64,000 nt of DNA. Origin: Ruminococcaceae bacterium FB2012 (GTDB taxonomy: Bacteria > Bacillota > Clostridia > Oscillospirales > Ruminococcaceae). Every line of letters starts with the position of its first letter. The first letter of the stretch is position 1. Location of the stretch: NCBI GenBank assembly GCA_900104495.1, contig FMXS01000004.1:1-64000 (forward strand). The letters are read 5' to 3'. Below, piece by piece: positions 32,333-39,894 of the stretch. The notes beneath the pieces are model-generated. The model searched no databases, was not told the DNA's origin, and saw only the letters and a list, made by a program, of their open reading frames with translations. A program made the position numbers and the translations under genes.

Positions 32333-32425
32333 AGAAGATACGAATTGTACTGATCTTTCAAATCCTATTTTCCCCCTGATGCGGCGCTTCGTCCCCCCGA
32401 AGACGCCGCATTTCCCTTTGTTTTT
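32333..32425 (+). ncRNA. candidate short transcript or attenuator ending in a strong hairpin
   Basis: The promoter at 32,298-32,326 has no gene directly after it. About 45 bases downstream is a hairpin: ATGCGGCG (32,379) pairs with CGCCGCAT (32,404-32,411), continued by CTTCG/CGAAG, then TTTCCCTTTGTTTTT. This would give an RNA of roughly 90 nt, or an attenuator ahead of the atp genes. The T-run is interrupted, so termination is uncertain. Confidence 0.4.
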
Positions 32426-32498
32426 CCGACTCTTCCTAAAAAACAAGGGGCTCGTGTTTAAATATATTGTGCAAAACGTAAAAGTTTTTCCCGTGCCC

Positions 32499-32527
32499 TT
32501 TAAATCTGCGGGAAATAATGCTATAAT
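32499..32527 (+). promoter_or_regulatory. promoter of the atp operon
   Basis: TTTAAA (32,499-32,504), 17-bp spacer, TATAAT (32,522-32,527). Confidence 0.65.
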
Positions 32528-32573
32528 GGTAGAGAATGCAGACATTGTATACCGACGCGAAAGGAACGGCGCT

Positions 32574-32984
32574 ATGGGCTCGACAGCTAAAGACTGTAAC
32601 GACAGTGCGGGTCTGCTGCCTATGGTGGGCAGGCTCAGCAGAGCTATGCTGCTGCTCAGCGTTTTGTGCTTTTTGTTCACGCTGTTCTGGGACTTCGAGT
32701 GGAGGAACCTTATCGGCTTCTCGGTGGGAGGCGTCAACGCCTGCCTGGGGCTTCGGTATCTTGCCGTGACGGTGAACAGAGCCGTCGAGTGCGATGTCAA
32801 GCGCGCCAAGCGCATGATGCTAACCTGCTACGGCGTAAGGCTCGCGGTGCTTACCGCCCTCTGCGCGGCAGGCTTCTTAACAGGATATATCAGTGTTGTG
32901 GGGATAGTAGTCCCCCAGCTTTTCCCGAGGATACTTCTGATGTTCGATCATTTCCTCGGCTTAAACCATTTCGGAAAGGAATAG
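32574..32984 (+). CDS. atpI: AtpI-like membrane protein at the head of the atp operon
   Basis: 136 residues with four membrane segments (MLLLSVLCFLFTLFW; LIGFSVGGVNACLGLRYL; YGVRLAVLTALCAAGF; YISVVGIVVPQLFPRIL). Position directly before atpB and size match AtpI/UncI, which helps assemble the c-ring in some species; the sequence itself is divergent. The ATG at 32,574 follows AAAGGAAC; a longer frame upstream covers the promoter and is rejected. Confidence 0.75.
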   Translation: MGSTAKDCNDSAGLLPMVGRLSRAMLLLSVLCFLFTLFWDFEWRNLIGFSVGGVNACLGLRYLAVTVNRAVECDVKRAKRMMLTCYGVRLAVLTALCAAGFLTGYISVVGIVVPQLFPRILLMFDHFLGLNHFGKE

Positions 32985-32988
32985 TTCT

Positions 32989-33726
32989 ATGGACGGTATA
33001 GGACAGGGCCCGAAGGTCGCCTTTACGCTGCCGATATTCGGCGGCATAGAAATTACCGAAACTATCGTCATCGGCTGGCTCATCATAGTGGCTGTGCTGC
33101 TTCTGTGCCTCTATCTGACCCGCGGGCTCTCAAAGAAGCCCACGAAGAAACGTCAGATAATCGCGGAGATGTTCGTAGGCTTCGTCAATAATATGGTGGA
33201 GTCCACAATGGGCAAGCGCTGGAGGCATTATGCTCCCTACATAGCCACTCTGCTGGTGTATGCCGTGCTGGGCGCACTGGTCTCTCTGCTGGGCCTCAGA
33301 TCCATGACCGCAGACTTCAACGTCCCGCTGACCTGGGCGCTGATGACCTTCGTGCTGATAACCTTCTACAAGATAAAAGCCGGCGGACCTCTGGGCTATG
33401 CCAAGAGCTTCGCCTCGCCCATACCCGTTATGCTCCCGCTGAACCTGCTCAGCGAGGTGGCTACGCCCCTTTCCATGGCTTTCCGTATGTTCGGAAACGT
33501 CTCCGGCGGCGCGGTCATCACAGCGCTGCTTTACAGCGCACTGGCAGGGCTCTCCAAGCTGGTACACGTTTCCTTTGAGGCAGGCGGCATCGGGTTCAAT
33601 CTGTTTCAGCTGTTCATCCCCGCAGTGCTTTCGGTCTACTTCGACCTGTTCTCGGGGTGCATACAGGCATACATCTTCGCTACGCTGACTATGGTATATG
33701 TTTCAAGCGCGGCGGAATCGGAATAA
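32989..33726 (+). CDS. atpB: F1Fo ATP synthase subunit a
   Basis: 245 residues, membrane stator channel for the coupling ion. Five to six membrane segments; the essential arginine lies in the conserved LSMAFRMFGNVSGG segment, and the C-terminal helix has FDLFSGCIQAYIFATLTMVYVSSA. It begins 4 bases after atpI. Confidence 0.95.
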   Translation: MDGIGQGPKVAFTLPIFGGIEITETIVIGWLIIVAVLLLCLYLTRGLSKKPTKKRQIIAEMFVGFVNNMVESTMGKRWRHYAPYIATLLVYAVLGALVSLLGLRSMTADFNVPLTWALMTFVLITFYKIKAGGPLGYAKSFASPIPVMLPLNLLSEVATPLSMAFRMFGNVSGGAVITALLYSALAGLSKLVHVSFEAGGIGFNLFQLFIPAVLSVYFDLFSGCIQAYIFATLTMVYVSSAAESE

Positions 33727-33754
33727 CAGTCAATAATTATTGGAGGAATAAACT

Positions 33755-34012
33755 ATGTTGGAAAAAGCAATCGTACTCGGATGTTCGGCAATAGGCGCCG
33801 GCCTTGCAATGATCGCAGGTATCGGCCCCGGTATCGGTGAAGGCTATGCGGTGGGCAAGACTATCGAATCCATTGCAAGACAGCCCGAAGCCAAGGGCGA
33901 CTGCACCAGAACAATGTTCATCGGTGTCGCTATGGCGGAGTCTACCGGTATCTATGCCTTCGTTGTAGCCCTTATACTTATGTTCGCCAACCCCTTCATC
34001 GGCAAGCTCTGA
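33755..34012 (+). CDS. atpE: F1Fo ATP synthase subunit c, two-carboxylate sodium type
   Basis: 85 residues, two membrane helices with loop ARQPEAKGD. Helix 2 has AESTGIY: ion-binding E62 with S63, T64 and Y67, the sodium-site ligands known from Ilyobacter. In helix 1 the usual sodium-site glutamine is replaced by E29 (GPGIGEGYAVG), giving the paired-carboxylate site described for Fusobacterium nucleatum. Na+ coupling is therefore predicted. GGAGGAAT precedes the ATG. Confidence 0.95.
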   Translation: MLEKAIVLGCSAIGAGLAMIAGIGPGIGEGYAVGKTIESIARQPEAKGDCTRTMFIGVAMAESTGIYAFVVALILMFANPFIGKL

Positions 34013-34056
34013 TCGCCGGAGAACAGGGATAACAGCGGACAGGAGGTATGAGTTAA

Positions 34057-34566
34057 ATGGTACAAGCTAAGATCACCGAGTTTCTGACCATAGATCCGAC
34101 AACGATCGTGCTGACTCTGTGCAATACGCTCATACTCTTTCTTGTTCTGAAGCATTTTCTTTTCGACAAGGTCAATAAGGTCATCGACGACCGTAAAAGT
34201 GAGATAGCCGAAAGCTATAAAAATGCCGACGAGGCTCAGAGAAAAGCTGAGAATCTTGCCGCCGAATACGACGAGAAGATCGGCAGAGCCAAGGAGGAGG
34301 GCGCGGAGATCGTCCGCGCCGCCACTCTGAAAGCCCAGACCCGCTCGGATGAGATCATAGCCGAGGCAAGGGCCGAGGCTAAGGGCATCGTCGATAACGC
34401 CAATGACGAGATCGAGCGCGAGAAGAAGATCGCCGTCAATCAGATCAAGGATGAGATCGCGGAGCTGGCCGTGTCGGCTGCCTCTGCGGTAGCTGAGAAG
34501 GAGATCAGCCTCGAGGACAACGAAAGACTGATCGAGAGCTTCATCAGCCGTGTGGGTGAGCAGTAA
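34057..34566 (+). CDS. atpF: F1Fo ATP synthase subunit b
   Basis: 169 residues. One N-terminal membrane helix (about 12-32; TTIVLTLCNTLILFLVLKHF) then a long Ala/Glu/Lys-rich helical stalk (residues 40-160) that dimerises as the peripheral stator. Overlaps atpH by one base (TAATG). Confidence 0.95.
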   Translation: MVQAKITEFLTIDPTTIVLTLCNTLILFLVLKHFLFDKVNKVIDDRKSEIAESYKNADEAQRKAENLAAEYDEKIGRAKEEGAEIVRAATLKAQTRSDEIIAEARAEAKGIVDNANDEIEREKKIAVNQIKDEIAELAVSAASAVAEKEISLEDNERLIESFISRVGEQ

Positions 34567-35108
34567 TGGCAGAGAGCTTGAGAAATATTTACGCCGAAGC
34601 CGTCTTTGAGCTTTGCTGTGAGCAGGGCATCGAGGAGGAAGCCGCCGCCGAGCTTGAAGCGGTGGGAGAGATCTTCGAGGAGAACGAGGAGTTCGTGAAG
34701 GTGCTGAAATCGCCTCTCGTGGCCTTCGGTGAGAAGAAACAGCTTTTGGAAAATGTCTTCGGCGGGAAGGTATGCGATACCGTCTTTGATTTTCTGTGCC
34801 TTGTCACCGAAAAGGGCAGGGCAGGCTTCGTTCCGCAGATCTGCGGGGAGTTCAAGGCGCTGTATTATAAGAAGCAGGGCATTCTTGAAGTGAGCGTTAT
34901 CACTGCTATGCCCATGAGCGAAGCCCTTGCACAGAAGCTGAAAGCCAAGCTGGAAAGCACCCTCGGCAAGAAGGTCATTATGAAGCAGTCGGTGGACAAG
35001 AGCCTTATCGGCGGCATCGTCGTAAGGTACGAGGGCGCCGAGCTGGATTCCAGCGTCAAGGGCCGCCTCGACAGGCTGAAATCGCAGATAGACAGCATAA
35101 TTGCATAA
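34566..35108 (+). CDS. atpH: F1Fo ATP synthase subunit delta
   Basis: 180 residues, soluble OSCP/delta family: helical N-terminal domain (SLRNIYAEAVFELC...) and conserved C-terminal part (KVIMKQSVDKSLIGGIVVRYEGAELDSSVKGRLDRL). Links stator b to the top of F1. Starts overlapping the atpF stop. Confidence 0.95.
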   Translation: MAESLRNIYAEAVFELCCEQGIEEEAAAELEAVGEIFEENEEFVKVLKSPLVAFGEKKQLLENVFGGKVCDTVFDFLCLVTEKGRAGFVPQICGEFKALYYKKQGILEVSVITAMPMSEALAQKLKAKLESTLGKKVIMKQSVDKSLIGGIVVRYEGAELDSSVKGRLDRLKSQIDSIIA

Positions 35109-35127
35109 CGAAAGGATAGGACAGTTT

Positions 35128-36642
35128 ATGAAATTGCGTCCTGATGAGATAACCGGTATAATCAAACAGCAGATCAAGGACTACCGCTCCAAGGTCGAGC
35201 TGACCGATACGGGTACGGTGGTAACTGTCGGCGACGGTATCGCCAGAGTACACGGCCTTGAACGGTGTATGTCCGGCGAGCTTATAGAATTTGAGAACAA
35301 GACAATGGGCATGGCCCTTAACTTAGAGCAGGATTTCGTCGGCGCCGTTCTGCTCGGCTCTGATAACGGCATCAAGGAGGGCGGAGCCGTGAAAAGGACC
35401 GGCAGGATAGTTTCCGTTCCCGTGGGCGAAGCTCTTCTCGGAAGAGTCGTAAATGCCCTGGGTCAGCCTATAGACGGCAAGGGAGCCGTCCTCACCGAGG
35501 AAACAAGACCTATCGAGAGCCCCGCCTACGGCATCATCACAAGACAGTCAGTAAACCGCCCACTCCAAACGGGCATCAAGGCTATCGACTCCATGATACC
35601 TATCGGCAGAGGTCAGCGTGAGCTTATCATCGGCGACCGCCAGACAGGTAAGACCGCCATCGCCCTCGATACTATCATCAATCAGAAGGGCAAGAGCGTT
35701 ATCTGCATCTATGTGGCTATCGGACAGAAGAGATCGACTGTCGCAAACGTCGTTGATACCCTCGAAAAGTCCGGAGCTATGGAGTATTCCATCGTCGTTT
35801 CCGCTACGGCTTCGGAAATGGCTCCTCTCCAGTATATAGCCCCCTATTCCGGCGTGGCTATGGCCGAGCATTTCATGCTCCAGGGGAAGGATGTCCTCTG
35901 TATCTACGACGACCTTTCCAAGCACGCCGTGGCTTACAGAACTATGTCGCTGCTGCTGAAAAGACCTACCGGCCGTGAGGCCTATCCCGGAGACGTTTTC
36001 TATCTCCATTCGAGACTTCTCGAACGGGCCTGCAACCTTAACAAGGACTACGGCGGCGGTTCCATAACCGCCCTGCCGATAATCGAAACTCAGGCAGGCG
36101 ACGTTTCCGCATACATACCCACAAATGTTATTTCCATTACCGACGGACAGATCTTCCTGGAGAGCGAGCTGTTCTTCTCGGGCGTAAGACCCGCCGTAAA
36201 CCCCGGTATCTCAGTATCGCGTGTCGGCGGTTCGGCTCAGATAAAGGCTATGAAGAAGGTCTCCGGTTCGCTGAAGCTGCTTTATTCGCAGTACAGAGAG
36301 CTCCAGGCGTTCTCACAGTTCGGCTCCGACCTTGACAAGGACACCAAGGAAAGACTTGCTCAGGGCGAGCGTATTGTTGAGGTGCTGAAGCAGGACAGAA
36401 ATTCCCCCCTGCCCGTTGAGCATCAGGTCATCATCATCTATGCCGTGGTAAACAATTATCTGAAAAAGATAGCCGTTGAGGACGTAAGAGAGTTCGAGGG
36501 CGAGCTTTTCGCCTACGTCGATTCCGCGCATCCCGATGTGAGCGCAAATATCCGCAATACAGGCGAGCTCTCCAAGGAGACCGAAGCGGAGCTCAAGGAC
36601 GCCGTCAAGGAGTTCGTCGAGAAGTATCTTGCGGCAAAATAA
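35128..36642 (+). CDS. atpA: F1Fo ATP synthase subunit alpha
   Basis: 504 residues. Walker A GDRQTGKT (about 171-178), conserved PAYGIITRQSVNRPLQTGIKAID and the arginine-finger region PAVNPGISVSRVGG. Regulatory, non-catalytic nucleotide subunit of F1. The ATG at 35,128 follows AAAGGATAGG; an upstream in-frame start lies in the atpH end. Confidence 0.97.
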   Translation: MKLRPDEITGIIKQQIKDYRSKVELTDTGTVVTVGDGIARVHGLERCMSGELIEFENKTMGMALNLEQDFVGAVLLGSDNGIKEGGAVKRTGRIVSVPVGEALLGRVVNALGQPIDGKGAVLTEETRPIESPAYGIITRQSVNRPLQTGIKAIDSMIPIGRGQRELIIGDRQTGKTAIALDTIINQKGKSVICIYVAIGQKRSTVANVVDTLEKSGAMEYSIVVSATASEMAPLQYIAPYSGVAMAEHFMLQGKDVLCIYDDLSKHAVAYRTMSLLLKRPTGREAYPGDVFYLHSRLLERACNLNKDYGGGSITALPIIETQAGDVSAYIPTNVISITDGQIFLESELFFSGVRPAVNPGISVSRVGGSAQIKAMKKVSGSLKLLYSQYRELQAFSQFGSDLDKDTKERLAQGERIVEVLKQDRNSPLPVEHQVIIIYAVVNNYLKKIAVEDVREFEGELFAYVDSAHPDVSANIRNTGELSKETEAELKDAVKEFVEKYLAAK

Positions 36643-36657
36643 GAGGGAGCTGCTTAT

Positions 36658-37524
36658 ATGGCAACTGCAAATATGAAGGACGTCAAGCGGCGCATCAAGA
36701 GCGTTGAAAGCACGATGCAGATCACCAAGGCTATGCAGCTGGTGGCATCGAGCAAGCTCAGACGTGCCAAGGAGAGAGCATTGGCGGCTCAGCCGTTCTT
36801 TGCGGCACTCTACGACACTATGAGCGACATTTCCAACGACCCCGCTTTTACGTCTGTTTATACCAAGAAAAAAGTGCTCAGATCCACGCTGTTCGTGGTC
36901 ATCGCCGGCGACAGAGGCCTGGCGGGCGGCTTCAACTCCAACGTGCTGAAACTGGCCGCCTCGAAGATCGGTGAGCTCACTGAAAAGAAGGAGAACGTCT
37001 CCGTCATTGCGGTGGGACGAAAGGCCATTGAGTTCTGCGATAAGCGGGGCTACGACGTAGTGGGAAGATTCCCGCAGGTGGCCGAGAGTCTTAATATCGT
37101 GGACGCCGAGGACATTTCGGATCTGATAATCGAGAAGTTCCGCTGCGGCTATTACGATCAGGTGGATCTGGTCTATACCACGTTTATGTCCGCGCTGACA
37201 CAGGAGCCCGTGGCTATGTCCGTGCTTCCCGTGGAGGACCTTTCAACAGGCGTGAGATCAAAGTCGCTGATCGAGTACGACCCTTCTCCCGAGGAGGTCT
37301 TCGACGGCCTTGTGCCCCAGTATCTCACGGGGCTGATCTTCGCAGCGGTAGTGGATTCCTTCGCTTCGGAGCAGGCCGCAAGGCGCACCGCAATGGAGTC
37401 CGCCAGCGATAACGCCGAGGAAATGATAAATAACCTGTCCCTGCTCTATAACAGAGCAAGACAGGCAATGATAACTCAGGAGCTCACCGAGATCAGCTCG
37501 GCAAGCCTGAATGACGAGGGTTAA
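36658..37524 (+). CDS. atpG: F1Fo ATP synthase subunit gamma
   Basis: 288 residues. N-terminal coiled-coil (MKDVKRRIKSVESTMQITKAMQLVASSKLRRA), Rossmann-like middle with GDRGLAGGFN, and C-terminal helix (EEMINNLSLLYNRARQAMITQELTEI). It is the rotating shaft of F1. Confidence 0.97.
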   Translation: MATANMKDVKRRIKSVESTMQITKAMQLVASSKLRRAKERALAAQPFFAALYDTMSDISNDPAFTSVYTKKKVLRSTLFVVIAGDRGLAGGFNSNVLKLAASKIGELTEKKENVSVIAVGRKAIEFCDKRGYDVVGRFPQVAESLNIVDAEDISDLIIEKFRCGYYDQVDLVYTTFMSALTQEPVAMSVLPVEDLSTGVRSKSLIEYDPSPEEVFDGLVPQYLTGLIFAAVVDSFASEQAARRTAMESASDNAEEMINNLSLLYNRARQAMITQELTEISSASLNDEG

Positions 37525-37539
37525 AAGGAGGTCATCGGG

Positions 37540-37764
37540 ATGAGCGGTTTTACCAAAAGAATGATACTTTGGTTCGTAGGCATCGCTCTGTTCGTGGTCG
37601 CCTTCGACCTTATCGACTGGGTGGTAAATCAGGATAAGTACAATTTCACCTTCAAGGACAGCATACTTGTCCCCGTGCTTGCTTATTTTGTCTGCTCTGC
37701 TTTGACCTTCGTTTTCAACAGGGTCGGCAGGAGGATACAGAAAAAAGCTCCCAAGGATAAATGA
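37540..37764 (+). CDS. small two-segment membrane protein inside the atp operon
   Basis: 74 residues with two membrane segments (LWFVGIALFVVAFDLIDWVV and ILVPVLAYFVCSALTFVFN) and a basic C-terminus (RRIQKKAPKDK). AGGAGG precedes the ATG. It lies 15 bp after atpG and overlaps the next small gene by ATGA. Standard atp operons have atpD directly after atpG, so this gene is an insertion. Function unknown; a role in ATP synthase assembly or regulation is possible from position only. Confidence 0.78.
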   Translation: MSGFTKRMILWFVGIALFVVAFDLIDWVVNQDKYNFTFKDSILVPVLAYFVCSALTFVFNRVGRRIQKKAPKDK

Positions 37765-37949
37765 AACGGGAATATACCAGCCCCCGCCGCAGGACTGTTG
37801 ACAGGGTCCTGCAGGCCGCATTCATCATCGGGGTGTACGATCTTGCCGAACTGATCTTTGAGGATATTTTCCTTTGGATGATAGTAAGAAAGCGCAGAGC
37901 CGCAGGAAAGCGGCACAAGAGGAATACAACGATACACAGAAAGGCGTGA
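37761..37949 (+). CDS. small basic protein inside the atp operon, unknown
   Basis: 62 residues, very basic at both ends (MKREYTSPRRRTVDRV; RKRRAAGKRHKRNTTIHRKA) with a hydrophobic centre (LQAAFIIGVYDLAELIFEDIFLWMIV) that could be a membrane or amphipathic helix. It starts overlapping the previous gene and ends 10 bp before atpD. No family recognised. Confidence 0.7.
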   Translation: MKREYTSPRRRTVDRVLQAAFIIGVYDLAELIFEDIFLWMIVRKRRAAGKRHKRNTTIHRKA

Positions 37950-37959
37950 CGATAGAAAA

Positions 37960-39363
37960 ATGGCAGAGAAGAATGTGGGAAAAGTCGTTCAGATCGTCGG
38001 AGCGGTCGTGGATATCCGTTTTGAAAAGGAACACCTTCCCAATCTGCTGAATGCAGTAGAGATAATGCTTAACGGCCAGAAGCTGACCGTCGAGGTGGCT
38101 CAGCATATCGGCGACGACGTTGTAAGATGCATCGCCATGAGCTCCACCGACGGACTGGTCAGAGGCACCGAAGCCGTGGATACCGGCAAGGCTATCAGCG
38201 TGCCCGTGGGCAGAGAGACCCTTTCAAGGATGTTCAACCTGCTGGGCGAGCCCGTTGACAACAAGCCCGCCCCCGAGACCAAGGAGCGCTGGCCCATACA
38301 CCGCGAGCCCCCTTCCTACGAGGAGCAGAAGGCCTCCAACGAGGTGCTGGAAACAGGCATCAAGGTCGTTGACCTTATCGCGCCTTATCTGAAAGGCGGT
38401 AAGATAGGCCTGTTCGGCGGCGCCGGCGTGGGCAAGACGGTGCTTATCATGGAGCTTATCAACAACATCGCCAAACAGCACGGCGGTATCTCGGTATTCA
38501 CCGGCGTCGGAGAGCGTACCCGTGAGGGCAACGACCTCTACAACGAAATGATCGAGTCCGGCGTTATCGACAAGACCGTCTTAGTCTACGGTCAGATGAA
38601 CGAGCCTCCCGGGGCAAGAATGCGTGTGGGCCTTTCCGGACTGACTATGGCCGAGTATTTCCGTGACGTGGAAGGCCAGGACGTTCTGCTGTTTATCGAT
38701 AATATCTTCCGTTTCACCCAGGCAGGTTCCGAGGTTTCGGCTCTGCTGGGAAGAATGCCTTCTGCGGTGGGCTATCAGCCTACGCTGGCTACGGAAATGG
38801 GCGCTCTCCAGGAGCGCATCACTTCCACCAAGAAGGGTTCGATCACTTCCGTACAGGCCGTGTATGTGCCTGCGGACGACCTGACCGACCCTGCTCCGGC
38901 TACTACCTTCGCTCACCTGGACGCTACCACAGTTCTTTCCAGAAGCATCGCTTCGCTGGGTATCTATCCCGCCGTTGACCCCCTGGAATCCAATTCCAGG
39001 ATACTCACTCCCGAGATCGTGGGAAGCGAGCATTACCAGGTGGCAAGAGATGTTCAGTCCATTCTCCAGCGCTATAAGGAGCTTCAGGACATCATCGCTA
39101 TCATGGGTATGGATGAGCTCTCCGACGAGGATAAGCTCACCGTAAGCCGCGCCAGAAAGATACAGCGCTTCCTGTCACAGCCCTTCTCCGTTGCCGAGCA
39201 GTTTACAGGCATGGAGGGCAAGTATGTGCCTATCAAGGAGACTATCCGGGGCTTCAAGGAGATCATCGAGGGACGTCACGACGACCTTCCCGAGTCTGCC
39301 TTCCTGTTCGTGGGTACCATCGAGGAAGCCGTTGAGAAGGCCAAGAGATCAGAAGAAGACTAA
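37960..39363 (+). CDS. atpD: F1Fo ATP synthase subunit beta
   Basis: 467 residues. Catalytic F1 subunit with Walker A GGAGVGKT (about 150-157), the catalytic Glu in GERTREGNDLY, the ALLGRMPSAVGYQPTLATEMG segment and the DELSDEDKLTV motif. The ribosome site is weak; translation may be coupled to the small genes before it. Confidence 0.97.
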   Translation: MAEKNVGKVVQIVGAVVDIRFEKEHLPNLLNAVEIMLNGQKLTVEVAQHIGDDVVRCIAMSSTDGLVRGTEAVDTGKAISVPVGRETLSRMFNLLGEPVDNKPAPETKERWPIHREPPSYEEQKASNEVLETGIKVVDLIAPYLKGGKIGLFGGAGVGKTVLIMELINNIAKQHGGISVFTGVGERTREGNDLYNEMIESGVIDKTVLVYGQMNEPPGARMRVGLSGLTMAEYFRDVEGQDVLLFIDNIFRFTQAGSEVSALLGRMPSAVGYQPTLATEMGALQERITSTKKGSITSVQAVYVPADDLTDPAPATTFAHLDATTVLSRSIASLGIYPAVDPLESNSRILTPEIVGSEHYQVARDVQSILQRYKELQDIIAIMGMDELSDEDKLTVSRARKIQRFLSQPFSVAEQFTGMEGKYVPIKETIRGFKEIIEGRHDDLPESAFLFVGTIEEAVEKAKRSEED

Positions 39364-39384
39364 TATTTTCTCCGAGGAGATCAT

Positions 39385-39789
39385 ATGAATACATTCAAGC
39401 TGAAGATCATAACCCCCGAAAAGGTGTTCTACGAGGGCGACGCGGTGCAGATCATCGCTAAGACCGCCGCGGGCAACGTGGGGATAATGGCGGGGCATAC
39501 GCCTTATGTTGCAAATATCGTCCCGTCGCCGCTGAGAATATCCGAGAACGGCACCGACTTCCGGGTGGCCGCCGTGTCGGCTGGCGTCGTGAAGTTCGAG
39601 AACGGTGCCGCCACCGTGGTGACTACCGCCGTTGAGTGGGCCGAGGATATCGACATCGCAAGAGCCGAGCGCTCCAAAGAGCGCGCCGAGCGTGAGCTTG
39701 CGGCAGAAGCCAGCGACAAGGAGTTCCGCCACGCCGAACAGCGCTTAAAGCGCGCCCTTAACAGATTGACAGTTTCAGGTAAAAAATAG
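39385..39789 (+). CDS. atpC: F1Fo ATP synthase subunit epsilon
   Basis: 134 residues: N-terminal beta-sandwich (FKLKIITPEKVFYEGDAVQIIAKTAAGNVGIMAGH) and C-terminal helical hairpin (RAERSKERAEREL, EQRLKRALNRL). Last gene of the operon, followed by a terminator. Confidence 0.95.
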   Translation: MNTFKLKIITPEKVFYEGDAVQIIAKTAAGNVGIMAGHTPYVANIVPSPLRISENGTDFRVAAVSAGVVKFENGAATVVTTAVEWAEDIDIARAERSKERAERELAAEASDKEFRHAEQRLKRALNRLTVSGKK

Positions 39790-39797
39790 TATTTTCT

Positions 39798-39842
39798 GCC
39801 AAGCCGACGGCCCGGTCCGCTACGGCTTGGCTTTGTTTTTTA
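39798..39842 (+). terminator. terminator of the atp operon
   Basis: GCCAAGCCG (39,798-39,806) pairs with CGGCTTGGC (39,823-39,831), followed by TTTGTTTTTT. Confidence 0.88.
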
Positions 39843-39894
39843 TACGGCACCGTTCGTCAGAGAACGGAAAACCACGGAAAGCACAGGTGATATT

